Assembly: GCF_014191605.1 (NCBI RefSeq)
Contig: NZ_JACHWU010000002.1
Coordinates: 186,001-250,000, forward strand
Reading direction: 5' to 3'
DNA length: 64,000 nucleotides
DNA from: Prauserella isguenensis
Lineage (GTDB): Bacteria; Actinomycetota; Actinomycetes; Mycobacteriales; Pseudonocardiaceae
Every line of letters begins with the position of its first letter. The first letter of the stretch is position 1. The notes below the pieces were generated by a model. That model worked only from the letters and a program-made list of their open reading frames with translations, ran no database searches and had not been told where the DNA came from. Positions 43,586 through 51,921 of the stretch are shown piece after piece. A program made the translations under genes and the position numbers.

Positions 43586-44732
43586 ACTCGGGCAGGTCGC
43601 GGATCGTCTCCTCGGCGACCGTGCGCACGGCGTGGCGGATGCCGTGGGCGGCGGCGCGGCGCTGCCGTTGGGCTCCCGAACCGTCGGCGACCACGTGCCG
43701 GGCCAGCGAGTCGACGAGGTCGGCGTCGCCGGAACGCTCCAGCGCGGGCCGCACGTGGTCGAGCAGTTCGTCGACGAGCTCCGCGGCGGGACGCGCGTGC
43801 CCTGTCCACGGGTCGACGCCGCGACCGCCGAGGCCGTACCGGGCCGCCGACCACACGGCCGCGGGAAGCACGTCGTCGAGCGGCTCCGCTACGGGTGCCG
43901 CGTCCTCGTCCGCGGGGCCGGCGAGCGCCGTGTCGACGAGGGCCCTGCACAACAGTGCCTGCAGCAGCGCCTCGTCGGGAGTGGTTGCCGTGTCGGCGAC
44001 GCGCACCTCGACGGTCGGCAGCACGGGGGAGGGGCGGGCGAGCCAGAACGTCGTGTACTGGGCTCCCAGTGCCCCCGCTGTGACGAGCCGGTCGACGAGC
44101 GCGTCGTGCTCGGCGACATCGGCGAAGCGGGGCGGGATGCCCGCGGTGGGGAACCGGGAGTGCTGGATCGTCCGCCAGCTGGCGTAGCCGGTGTCGTGCC
44201 CGCGCTCGTACGGCGAGTTGGCCGACAACGCCAGCAGCGTCGGCAGCCACGGGCGCAGGCCGTTGACGGCGACGACCGCCGCCTCGCGGTCGGGCACGCC
44301 GACGTGTACGTGACACCCGCAGCCCTCGTAGTCGCCGATCAGACCGCGGTAGAGGCCGTCGAGTTCGGTGTACTGCGGGTCGGCACCGAGCGGGACGGCC
44401 GGGCTCGGAACCGCAGGCGTACCGGACGCGACGAGGGCGAGGCCCTCGGATCGCGCCGCCTCGGCGAGTCCGCGCCTGCCGGTGATCAGTTGCCGGTGCA
44501 GCGCGGCGGCCGTGGTGCAGACCCCGGTCGCCGCCTCGACCTGGCTGGCGCGGAGCTCGCCGTGCCACGCCGGGTCGCGGACCTGGTCGTCGGTCAGCCC
44601 CGGGCCGTCGGCGTTGCTCGGCGACTCCGGGAGGTGCGTGAGGACGTCGTCGGCAGCGGCGACGGTGTGCCAGGTCTCGGGGTCGACGAGCAGGAATTCC
44701 TCTTCGACCCCGACGGTGCGTGCGGCGGACAC
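43584..44732 (-). CDS. Carboxylate-amine ligase (YbdK/GCS2 family)
   Basis: This 382-aa ATP-dependent ligase has TVGVEEEFLLVD at the N-terminus, GCGCHVHVGVPDRE, LLALSANSPYERGHDTGYASWR and TVEVRVADTATTPDEALL, all typical of glutamate-cysteine ligase type 2 proteins. YbdK has weak glutamate-cysteine ligase activity in E. coli; in actinomycetes, which use mycothiol, the true product of these paralogues is unsettled. The start is a GTG with AGAAAGG upstream. The gene lies 20 bp downstream of a crotonase gene on the same strand and is probably co-transcribed with it. Confidence 0.85.
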   Translation of the reverse strand: MSAARTVGVEEEFLLVDPETWHTVAAADDVLTHLPESPSNADGPGLTDDQVRDPAWHGELRASQVEAATGVCTTAAALHRQLITGRRGLAEAARSEGLALVASGTPAVPSPAVPLGADPQYTELDGLYRGLIGDYEGCGCHVHVGVPDREAAVVAVNGLRPWLPTLLALSANSPYERGHDTGYASWRTIQHSRFPTAGIPPRFADVAEHDALVDRLVTAGALGAQYTTFWLARPSPVLPTVEVRVADTATTPDEALLQALLCRALVDTALAGPADEDAAPVAEPLDDVLPAAVWSAARYGLGGRGVDPWTGHARPAAELVDELLDHVRPALERSGDADLVDSLARHVVADGSGAQRQRRAAAHGIRHAVRTVAEETIRDLPE

Positions 44733-44752
44733 TCGATGGGGCCTTTCTCCGA

Positions 44753-45541
44753 TCAGCGGCCGGTGAACCGGGCCGGGCGGCGCTCGACGAAGCTTTGCAG
44801 GCCTTCGGCGGCATCCTCGCTGGCGAGGACGCCGGGCAGCAGTTCGCGCAGGTGGTCGGCGGCGGCGCGTTCGTTCTCGAGCCGTTGTGCGACGCGGGCG
44901 TTGGCCAACGTGCCCTGCACCCCGAGCGGGGCCTGCTCACCGATGAGCCGCGCGATCTCCGTGGCCCGTTCCACCTGGGCACCGGGCGTGACGACCTCCT
45001 GAACGAGGCCGATCCGGTGGGCCTCCTCGGCGCCGAACTCCTCCCCGGTGAGCAGGAACCGCATCGCGTTGCCCCAGCCGAGCTGGGTGGTCGCGCGCAC
45101 CGTAGCGCCGCCGAACGGGATGATGCCCCGGCCGATCTCGAGCTGGCGGAAGCGCACGTCGTCAGCGCCGACGACGATGTCGCAGGCGAGCGCCAGCTCG
45201 ATCGACAAGGTGAACGAGATGCCCTGGACGGCGAGGACGACCGGCTTGGGGACGGGTGGCTTCCACAGGGCGAACGGGTCGTAGGCTCCGCCGCCGGACA
45301 GCGCGCCCGGGCCCTCGTCCTGCACGGACGGCCAGACGTCGGCGAGGTCGAGCCCCGCGCTGAAGTGGTCACCGTGGCCGTACAGCACGCCGACGCGCGC
45401 CTCGGGGTCCTCGGCGAGCCGGTCGTAGGCGAGGCCGACCTCCTCGATGGTGCGGCGGTCCCACGCGTTGCGCTTCTCGGGACGATTCACGCCGATGAGC
45501 AGTACGTGGCCGTCGCGGTCGACGGTGACGCGGGCAGACAT
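44753..45541 (-). CDS. Enoyl-CoA hydratase/isomerase family protein (crotonase)
   Basis: This 262-aa protein has the crotonase oxyanion-hole segments YGHGDHFSAGLDLADV and AVQGISFTLSIELALACDIVV, RFRQLEIGRGIIPFGGATV, and a C-terminal FVERRPARFTGR. The second catalytic acidic position is replaced by a neutral stretch (GRGIIPFGG), as in isomerase or dehalogenase-type members, so the exact reaction is open. GGAGGA precedes ATG 45541. Upstream, 45600-45625 holds a 6-bp inverted repeat (ACACCC/GGGTGT) and an AT-rich GTATAA, a plausible promoter area. Confidence 0.82.
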   Translation of the reverse strand: MSARVTVDRDGHVLLIGVNRPEKRNAWDRRTIEEVGLAYDRLAEDPEARVGVLYGHGDHFSAGLDLADVWPSVQDEGPGALSGGGAYDPFALWKPPVPKPVVLAVQGISFTLSIELALACDIVVGADDVRFRQLEIGRGIIPFGGATVRATTQLGWGNAMRFLLTGEEFGAEEAHRIGLVQEVVTPGAQVERATEIARLIGEQAPLGVQGTLANARVAQRLENERAAADHLRELLPGVLASEDAAEGLQSFVERRPARFTGR

Positions 45542-45695
45542 GGAAGTGCTGGTCCTCCTCGGCTCGGGGAAGGCGCTCGATGAGCACCGAGCAGCGTGCC
45601 ACACCCCTACAGGGTGTATAACGACCTATACGGCGAGGCTTTCGGTGACGGCGGTCGCCGCCGTCACCCCCATCGGCCAAGCCCACCGAAAACGC

Positions 45696-46307
45696 TCAGG
45701 ACACGACGGGGTTCTCCGAGTTCGCGGTGTCGTCGACGTACTCGACGACACCCGCCTCGTGCAACATCTCGAGGATCCGGTCGGCGGCGGTTTCCGGCGA
45801 GCCGGCGGTCGTGTCGATCCGAAGGTCGGGCGTCTCCGGGTCCTCGTAGACGTCGTCGACGCCGGTGAGTCCCTTGACCTCACCCGCGGCCGCCCGGGCG
45901 TACAGCCCCTTGGGATCCCGGCGGGCGCATTCCTGCAGCGGAGTGCTGACGTAGACCTCGAAGAACGCCGAACCGCGTTCGGCGTGGTGCGCGCGCACGG
46001 CCGCCCGCGTCTCGGAGTAGGGGGCGATGACCGGCACGAGAGTGAGTACGCGGTGACGCGACAGCAGCTCGGCGATGAATCCCACGCGCTGGCCCTGCTT
46101 GTCCCGGTCCTCGCGGCTGAAGCCGAGGTCGCTCGAGATCGTGCGGCGGATCTCGTCGCCGTCGAGCACCTCCACCTCCGCGCCGGTGCTCTCGCCCGCG
46201 ACGAGCGTGGCGACGGCGCCGGCCACCGTCGACTTGCCCGCGCCGGACAACCCGGTCAACCAGACGGTCGCGCCGCGGGTGAGGCGAAGGGACCGGTCCG
46301 CAGTCAT
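45696..46307 (-). CDS. cysC: Adenylylsulfate kinase
   Basis: This 203-aa kinase has the P-loop GLSGAGKST (19-27), DGDEIRRTISSDLGFSREDRD, VSTPLQECARRDPKGLYA and the C-terminal family tail. It phosphorylates adenosine 5'-phosphosulfate to PAPS, the universal sulfate donor. There is no fused ATP-sulfurylase domain, and no cysD or cysN gene lies next to it. It is divergent from a sulfotransferase gene, with 128 bp between starts, suggesting PAPS supply for sulfation rather than for cysteine synthesis. GGAGGAG precedes ATG 46307. Confidence 0.92.
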   Translation of the reverse strand: MTADRSLRLTRGATVWLTGLSGAGKSTVAGAVATLVAGESTGAEVEVLDGDEIRRTISSDLGFSREDRDKQGQRVGFIAELLSRHRVLTLVPVIAPYSETRAAVRAHHAERGSAFFEVYVSTPLQECARRDPKGLYARAAAGEVKGLTGVDDVYEDPETPDLRIDTTAGSPETAADRILEMLHEAGVVEYVDDTANSENPVVS

Positions 46308-46435
46308 ATAAAGCTCCTCCAGGAAACCGTTACCGACCTGTGGCGTGCACGAGACATCATCATCCGTGCGGAAGGAAAACTCACCGTGAAGGCCACAGCA
46401 AACCATTCGATGTGAGCGAGTACGCTTCCGGGGCC

Positions 46436-47620
46436 ATGACCTCCGCAACACAGCGTGTGTACCTGCACATCGGGTTACCCAAGACCGGAACGACGTCGCT
46501 GCAGGAGTTGCTGTGGCACAACCAGGACGCCCTCACCTCGGACGGCGTGTCGTTCCCCGGTTACGACCTCGGCGCGCATCACCGCGCCGTCGCCGACGTG
46601 CATCCCGGCCGGTACGGCGGCTGGAAGGAGAAGCGCACGCCCGGGTCGTGGAACTGGCTGGTCGAGCAGGCCAGGGCGTTCGACGGTGCGACGCTGATCT
46701 CCTCGGAGCTGCTGGCGCCCGCGAGTCCTGAGGAGGCCGAGCAGGTCGTCTCCTCGCTGTCGTTCGCCGAGGTGCACGTCGTGTGCACCGTGCGCGACCT
46801 GGCGCGGCAGATCCCGTCGGTGTGGCAGGAGAACGTGAAGACCCGGCAGAGCACGTCGTACCCCGACCTGCTCGCCTCGCTGCGCAACGGCGAGCTCGAC
46901 GACACCGCGAGGCTGTTCTGGGACTACCAGGATCTGCCGCGGGTGCTCGAGACGTGGGGCGCCGGGATTCCCGCCGACCGCGTGCACGTGGTGACCGTGC
47001 CGCCCCGTGGTGGCCGTCCCGACGTGCTGTGGGAGCGGTTCGCCGGGCTGCTCGGGCTGGACCCCGCGAAGTACGAGACGGACATTCCGCACTACGGCAA
47101 CTTCTCCCTCGGTTACCCGGAGACGGAGTTCCTCAGGCGGATCAACGCGTCGCTGCCGGATCGGTTCCCGTGGCTCCAGTACGCCCGCAGGGTCAAGGAC
47201 GACTTCGCTGCGCACACGCTGAGTGCGCGCAGCGGCCGCAGCAGCATCCCGCTGCCGAAGCAGGACCAGGACTGGGTTCGGGAAACCGCGGAACGCTACA
47301 TCGAGCGGGTCCGCGACACCGGATACCACGTCGTCGGTGAACTGGAGGATCTGCGGCCGGCCGCGCCCCGCGGTGACGAGCCCGCCACGGCCGACGACCT
47401 GACGCCCAGCGAGGCGGAGATCGGCGAGATCGCGATGGAATCGGTCACGGACCTGCTCCGCCATCCCGCCGGGTCGCGTCGCATGATGAAGCGCAAGCCG
47501 CCGCAGCAGGCCAAGGCGTTGCGGTTGCGGCAGTTCGTGATGCGCATGTCGGATCAGTACCCCCAGGTCATGGCGGCACGTCGGGCGTACTGGCGGGCGC
47601 GCGCCAAGCTCGGTCGCTGA
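46436..47620 (+). CDS. PAPS-dependent sulfotransferase
   Basis: This 394-aa protein starts with the 5'-phosphosulfate loop LHIGLPKTGTTSLQ (PKTGTT at 15-20), and HVVCTVRDLARQIPSVWQE carries the second, 3'-phosphate-binding Arg/Ser motif. Other segments (YGNFSLGYPETEFLRRINA, the C-terminal Arg/Lys-rich region) are not assignable. No transmembrane segment is present, so sulfation would take place in the cytoplasm. The acceptor may be a glycolipid, sugar or metabolite. TACGCT lies 9 nt before ATG 46436, giving a possibly leaderless start. An APS kinase gene is divergent. Confidence 0.85.
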   Translation: MTSATQRVYLHIGLPKTGTTSLQELLWHNQDALTSDGVSFPGYDLGAHHRAVADVHPGRYGGWKEKRTPGSWNWLVEQARAFDGATLISSELLAPASPEEAEQVVSSLSFAEVHVVCTVRDLARQIPSVWQENVKTRQSTSYPDLLASLRNGELDDTARLFWDYQDLPRVLETWGAGIPADRVHVVTVPPRGGRPDVLWERFAGLLGLDPAKYETDIPHYGNFSLGYPETEFLRRINASLPDRFPWLQYARRVKDDFAAHTLSARSGRSSIPLPKQDQDWVRETAERYIERVRDTGYHVVGELEDLRPAAPRGDEPATADDLTPSEAEIGEIAMESVTDLLRHPAGSRRMMKRKPPQQAKALRLRQFVMRMSDQYPQVMAARRAYWRARAKLGR

Positions 47621-47679
47621 CCGGGTTCGAATACCCCGACGGTCCGCGGCAGGTGCCGGCGGGCGGGATGGAGCACGTG

Positions 47680-48432
47680 ATGAGCCGAGTGGAACTCACC
47701 GGGGCCGACGGCCGGTGGACCCTCACCCTGACCGATCCGGACCGGCGCAACTGTCTGGACGACGTGACGTGCCGCGAACTCGGCGAGGCGATCGACACGG
47801 TCGCGGCGGCCGACGACGTGCGCACGCTCGTCGTTGCGGGGGAGGGAAAGGCCTTCTGTGCGGGTGCGGATCTGCCCGCGCTGTTCGGGGACGCCTCCGA
47901 ACGGGCGGTCGGCGAACTGCGCAGGCATCTGCATTCGGTGTACGACAGCTTCCTGCGGCTGCGGCGGTTGGAGATCCCGACGGTCGCGGCCGTGCAGGGC
48001 GCCGCCGTGGGCGCCGGTCTGAACCTGGCGATGGCGTGCGACATCCGCGTCGCGGGCCCGCACGCGTCGTTCGCGGCGACGTTCTCACGGATCGGGCTCC
48101 ACCCGGGCGGCGGATGCACGTGGTTCCTGGTCGACGCCCTCGGGCCGCAGCGGGCGATGGCGTTGCTGCTGGACGGCGGGTCCTTGGACGGCCGCGCGGC
48201 CGTCGAGCAGGGCCTGGCGTTGGAGCTGGCCGAGGATCCGCTCGGAAGGGCCCACGAACTGGCGGACCGTTGGGCCGGGCACGATCAGTCGCTGACGCGG
48301 GACATCAAAACGGCGGTGGGCCTCGCCGCGAGCGGCGACTTCGACGCCACGCTGGAGTTCGAGGCGTGGGCCCAGGCCTCGAGTGCGACGGGGCCGAAGA
48401 TCCGCGAGGTCGTGGAGCGCTTCCGGAAGTGA
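47680..48432 (+). CDS. Enoyl-CoA hydratase/isomerase family protein (crotonase)
   Basis: This 250-aa protein has the crotonase segments NCLDDVTCRELGEAID, VVAGEGKAFCAGADLPALFG (oxyanion hole), AVQGAAVGAGLNLAMACDIRVAG and SRIGLHPGGGCTWFL. The catalytic-glutamate positions of a typical hydratase are partly replaced (Gly/Ala), and the Ala-Gly-Ala-Asp motif is as expected. It is not closely similar to the crotonase at 44753. ATG 47680 follows GGGATGGAG; ATG 47668 would add four residues. It lies 59 bp after the sulfotransferase gene on the same strand, but a shared pathway is not evident. Confidence 0.82.
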   Translation: MSRVELTGADGRWTLTLTDPDRRNCLDDVTCRELGEAIDTVAAADDVRTLVVAGEGKAFCAGADLPALFGDASERAVGELRRHLHSVYDSFLRLRRLEIPTVAAVQGAAVGAGLNLAMACDIRVAGPHASFAATFSRIGLHPGGGCTWFLVDALGPQRAMALLLDGGSLDGRAAVEQGLALELAEDPLGRAHELADRWAGHDQSLTRDIKTAVGLAASGDFDATLEFEAWAQASSATGPKIREVVERFRK

Positions 48433-48498
48433 CGCGCCCGGCCTGCGTCGGAATGGTGGCCGGGCGGTGATCCGGTCCGTGGTGGCCCTGTGCCGCGA

Positions 48499-48726
48499 TC
48501 AGGCCACGACGCCCTGCGCGGTAAGCAGGTCCCGGGCGCGGCGGCGACGGCGCAGCCACACCTTGCGGGTGCCGTCGGAATAGAGCCGTACGTTGGACAG
48601 TTCCCAGCCGGTGAACTCGGCCTGGATGGCCAGCTGCACGGACGCGGTCACGCGGGAGACACCGGGCGGGAGCTGGACCCGGTGATACTCCCAATCGTCG
48701 TCGACCACCGCTTCCGCACTCGTCAT
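48499..48726 (-). CDS. DUF5703-like small protein
   Basis: This 75-aa protein has WEYHRVQLPPGVSRVTASVQ, FTGWELSNVRLYSDGTRKVW and LRRRRRARDL, a pattern I associate with DUF5703 of actinomycetes; no function is known. Its ATG overlaps the stop of the upstream lipoprotein gene by 4 nt, so it is the last gene of a three-gene operon with the aldo-keto reductase and lipoprotein. A basic C-terminus suggests membrane or nucleic-acid contact. Confidence 0.7.
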   Translation of the reverse strand: MTSAEAVVDDDWEYHRVQLPPGVSRVTASVQLAIQAEFTGWELSNVRLYSDGTRKVWLRRRRRARDLLTAQGVVA

Positions 48727-49796
48727 GGCGTGATCACCTGGATACCTTCCTCGGCTGCCGAACCGATGATGACCTGCGACGTCCGCTCATCGACGGTAAC
48801 GGAATCGGGCTGGCGAACGGTGGGTAGCCGGAACTTTTCCTCCGGTTGTCCGCCGCGTACGTCGTATCCGACGACCTCGTTGCGTTCGGTGAGCGTGACC
48901 CAGGCGACGTGTCGCTTCGCGTCGTAGGCGACGCCGTAGGCCCCGCCGGGCACGGGCTGCCGCTGGCGCAGCAGCAGCGGGTCGGTGTCGAAGGCGAGCA
49001 GGGCACCGTTGCGGGCGTCGGTGACGAGCACGCGGCCGTACTCGTCCGTCGTGGCGTCGGCCGCACCCTGGCCGGCGCGCAGCCCCTCGCCGATCGTGTC
49101 GTCGGCGAGGTCCAGCGAGAAGACGGCGGTCCGAAGTCGGTCGAGCACGACGGCGCCGCCCCCGGCGACGAGGACGTCGTCAGCGCTGTACAGGTCGTCG
49201 CGGACGGTGCCGACGGGGGAGTCGTGAGCGTCGAGGACCTGGACGGCCTTGGCGTCGCGGAGCGCCACGAGGGTCCGTTCGCCGTCGGCGGCCACGCCGG
49301 TGGGAGCCCCGTCGACGTCGACGACCTCGGCCTTGCCGGTGGCGACGTCGATCCGAGCGAAGGCCCCCGCGTCCGGCATGGTGGCCACGATCGTGCCGTC
49401 GATCGTGCGCAGGCTGTCGGCTTCGCCTGGCAACGGCACCGTGCGGGGGTCGGCTTCGGGCTCGTCGAGGTCGTGGAGTTGCACGGCGTCCTCGCCCGCC
49501 AGCGCGGCCGCGAGTGTGCCGTCCGCGGCGGCCAGGTCGGTGACGTCGCTGTCGGCCGGGACGACCCGGCCTGCGGGCTCCTCGGCCGTCGCCGGTGACG
49601 GCGCGGCGCTCGCCCGTTCGGGATCCTCGACGACCTGCAGTTGGTCGCCGCCTGCGCCCGTGTCCGAGCACCCGGTCAGCACCAGGGCGGATGTGATCGC
49701 GAGGGCGGCCAGTCTGCGGGTCCGCGCCGGTCCGGGGCGCCGGGACGCGCGGGGCGACGACGGGGGGACAGCGGACGGCGCTGACGGCGCGGTCAC
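48723..49796 (-). CDS. Secreted beta-propeller-like lipoprotein
   Basis: This 357-aa protein has an N-terminal signal with an Arg-rich start (RTRRLAALAITSALVLTGCSD), the lipobox LTGC giving a lipid anchor outside the membrane. The mature part is a series of short repeats such as VVVDVDGAPTGVAADGERTLVA, VLVAGGGAVVLDR and VAYDAKRHVAWVTLTERNEVVGYD, typical of a YVTN/NHL-type beta-propeller. Such proteins bind partners or polymers and have no defined enzyme role. GTG 49796 overlaps the aldo-keto reductase stop by 4 nt. Confidence 0.75.
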   Translation of the reverse strand: MTAPSAPSAVPPSSPRASRRPGPARTRRLAALAITSALVLTGCSDTGAGGDQLQVVEDPERASAAPSPATAEEPAGRVVPADSDVTDLAAADGTLAAALAGEDAVQLHDLDEPEADPRTVPLPGEADSLRTIDGTIVATMPDAGAFARIDVATGKAEVVDVDGAPTGVAADGERTLVALRDAKAVQVLDAHDSPVGTVRDDLYSADDVLVAGGGAVVLDRLRTAVFSLDLADDTIGEGLRAGQGAADATTDEYGRVLVTDARNGALLAFDTDPLLLRQRQPVPGGAYGVAYDAKRHVAWVTLTERNEVVGYDVRGGQPEEKFRLPTVRQPDSVTVDERTSQVIIGSAAEEGIQVITP

Positions 49797-50788
49797 GGGG
49801 ATGCCTCGTTCCGGTCGGTGGCGTCGGTCGCTCGTGTCGGAGCGGCGTCGCCGTCGGGCTTGCTGACGTCGTCGAGCGCGGCGCGGATGGCGTCCGGCAG
49901 GGTCAGTTCCTCGGCGGCGAGAGAACCGGCGAGCTGGGTGGCGTCGCGGGCGCCGACGACGGGGGCGACGACGCCGGGCCGGTCGCGGACCCAGGCGAGC
50001 GCGACCGCCAGCGGCGAGGTGCCGAGGCCTTCGGCCGCCGTGGCGACGGCCTCGACGATGCGGCCCGCCCGGTCGGTGCGGTGGTGGTCGACGTACCCGC
50101 CGTAGGCCGGGTCGGCGCCGCGGGAATCGGCGGGGGTGCCCGAGCGGTACTTGCCGGTCAGCACGCCACGTCCGAGCGGTGCCCACGGCAGCAGGCCGAC
50201 GCCGTGATGGCGGGCGGCGGGCACGATCTCCCGTTCCGGGGTGCGCTCGAGCAGCGAGTACTCGCTCTGGGTGGAGACGATGCGCGTGGTGCGCATCCCG
50301 CAGGCCGCCGTGGCCAGGTGCCATCCGGCGTAGTTGGAGACGCCGACGTAGCGAACCTTGCCGCTGGTGACGGCGTGGTCGAGGGCGGAGAGCGTCTCCT
50401 CGATCGGCACGGCCGGGTCCCAGGCGTGCACCTGCCACAGGTCGAGGTGGTCGACTCCGAGGCGCCGCAGCGACCCGTCGAGCGCGGCCAGCAGCGAGCC
50501 ACGGGACGCGCCTCCGCCGAAGGGACCGGACTCACGGCGGGCCGCGGCCTTCGTGGCGAGCACGATGTCTTCCCGGGGCACGAGTTCGGCCAGCAGCGAT
50601 CCGAGGATCCGTTCGCTCTCGCCGTCGCCGTAGACGTCGGCCGTGTCGACGAGGGTGCCTCCCGCGTCGACGAAGGCCACGAGCTGGTTGGCGGCTTCTT
50701 CGGCGTCGGTGCCGGTGCCCCACGACAACGTGCCGAGGCCCATGCGGGACACCTGCGCGCCCGAAGCGCCGAGCGGGCGACATTCCAT
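49793..50788 (-). CDS. Aldo/keto reductase
   Basis: This 331-aa TIM-barrel reductase has MGLGTLSWGTGTD, DTADVYGDGESE (catalytic Asp and Tyr), LATKAAAR (Lys), DLWQVHAWDP (His) and WAPLGRGVLTGKY, the AKR tetrad and NADPH site. It reduces an aldehyde or ketone; the substrate is unknown. It heads an operon with a lipoprotein and DUF5703 and is divergent from an LLM-class oxidoreductase; both promoters share the palindrome at 50833-50865. Confidence 0.87.
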   Translation of the reverse strand: MECRPLGASGAQVSRMGLGTLSWGTGTDAEEAANQLVAFVDAGGTLVDTADVYGDGESERILGSLLAELVPREDIVLATKAAARRESGPFGGGASRGSLLAALDGSLRRLGVDHLDLWQVHAWDPAVPIEETLSALDHAVTSGKVRYVGVSNYAGWHLATAACGMRTTRIVSTQSEYSLLERTPEREIVPAARHHGVGLLPWAPLGRGVLTGKYRSGTPADSRGADPAYGGYVDHHRTDRAGRIVEAVATAAEGLGTSPLAVALAWVRDRPGVVAPVVGARDATQLAGSLAAEELTLPDAIRAALDDVSKPDGDAAPTRATDATDRNEASP

Positions 50789-50832
50789 GACTGCCCAGCG
50801 TAGTCATCACCCGTCCGGGAGATTGACCAAGG

Positions 50833-50865
50833 CACTATCGGCGGCATGTCCCGCCACCGATAGTG
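50833..50865. promoter_or_regulatory. Palindrome with a -10 box in each arm (shared divergent promoter)
   Basis: Arms CACTATCGG (50833-50841) and CCGATAGTG (50857-50865) are perfect complements, with a further GGCGG/CCGCC inside. Each outer end reads GATAGTG outward, giving TAGTGT (50861-50866) for the LLM gene and TAGTGC for the aldo-keto reductase gene on the other strand. A repressor bound here would block both. Confidence 0.55.
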
Positions 50866-50874
50866 TCGCTGCCC

Positions 50875-51921
50875 GTGCGACTGGGATTGAACCTCGGCTA
50901 CTGGGGCGCCGGGAACGACGCGAGCAATTTGACCTTGGCCAAACATGCCGACGAGCTCGGCTTCTCCGTCGTGTGGGCGGCGGAGGCGTACGGCTCGGAC
51001 GCGCCGACCGTGCTGTCGTGGATCGCCGCGCAGACGTCGAACATCGACGTCGGCAGTGCGGTGCTGCAGATCCCCGCGCGGACGCCCGCGACGACGGCGA
51101 TGACGGCGGCGACGCTCGATTCCCTGTCCGGCGGCCGGTTCCGGCTGGGCCTCGGGGTGTCGGGCCCGCAGGTGTCGGAGGGCTGGCACGGCGTCCGGTT
51201 CACGTCGCCGCTGGGCCGCACGCGCGAGTACATGGACATCGTCAGGGCCGCGCTGCGCCGCGAGAAGGTCTCGTACGAGGGTGAGCACTTCCGGCTGCCG
51301 CTACCGGACGGTCCCGGTAAGGCGCTGCGGTTGACCGTGCACCCGGTGCGCGAGCACATCCCGATGTATCTCGCCGCGATCGGCCCGAGGAACGTCGAGC
51401 TGACCGGTGAGCTCGCCGACGGCTGGCTTCCGGTGTTCTTCTCGCCCGAACACGCCGGTGACCAGCTGGCGCAGCTGCGCACCGGTGCGGCCAAGTCCGG
51501 TCGTGACCTGGCGTCGTTCGACGTCGCGCCGACCGTGCCGCTCGTGCCGGGTGACGACTGGCGGGTGTGTGCCGACTCGGTGCGCGCGTACGCGGCGCTG
51601 TACCTGGGCGGCATGGGCAGCAAGGACAAGAACTTCTACAACCGGCTCGCGGTGCGAATGGGCTTCGAGGCCGAAGCCGCCGAGGTGCAGGAGAAGTTCC
51701 TCGCGAAGGATCACGCGGGGGCGATGGCCGCGGTGCCGGCCGAGTTCCTCGACGCGACGTCGCTGCTGGGACCGAAGGAGCGGATCGCCGAGCGGATGGC
51801 CGCGTTCGCCGAGGCCGGTGCGACGACGCTGAGCCTGTCGCCGTTCGTGGCGCCGGAGCAGGGCTTCGACGCGCTGCGCACGGCCGTCGACGCGCTCGAG
51901 CTGGCGGGGGTGGCCGGCTGA
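50875..51921 (+). CDS. LLM-class (F420-type) oxidoreductase
   Basis: This 348-aa bacterial-luciferase-like enzyme has LGLNLGYWGAGNDASNLTLA at the N-terminus, VGSAVLQIPARTPATTAMTA, GRFRLGLGVSGPQVSEGWHG, PMYLAAIGPRNVELTGELAD and ATTLSLSPF. This is the pattern of LLM F420-dependent oxidoreductases such as MSMEG-type class F enzymes, which use coenzyme F420H2 to reduce varied substrates. GTG 50875 was chosen since TAGTGT lies 8 nt upstream; GTG 50863 lies inside the -10 palindrome. The stop overlaps the uppP start (TGATG). Confidence 0.85.
   Translation: MRLGLNLGYWGAGNDASNLTLAKHADELGFSVVWAAEAYGSDAPTVLSWIAAQTSNIDVGSAVLQIPARTPATTAMTAATLDSLSGGRFRLGLGVSGPQVSEGWHGVRFTSPLGRTREYMDIVRAALRREKVSYEGEHFRLPLPDGPGKALRLTVHPVREHIPMYLAAIGPRNVELTGELADGWLPVFFSPEHAGDQLAQLRTGAAKSGRDLASFDVAPTVPLVPGDDWRVCADSVRAYAALYLGGMGSKDKNFYNRLAVRMGFEAEAAEVQEKFLAKDHAGAMAAVPAEFLDATSLLGPKERIAERMAAFAEAGATTLSLSPFVAPEQGFDALRTAVDALELAGVAG

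Noticed and set aside
47622-47645. GGGTTCGAATACCCC, like a tRNA T-arm, just after the sulfotransferase gene
   Set aside because: No acceptor, D or anticodon arm can be folded around it. Similar GGTTCGAA strings at 4850 and 13494 lie in a coding region and a gene leader.
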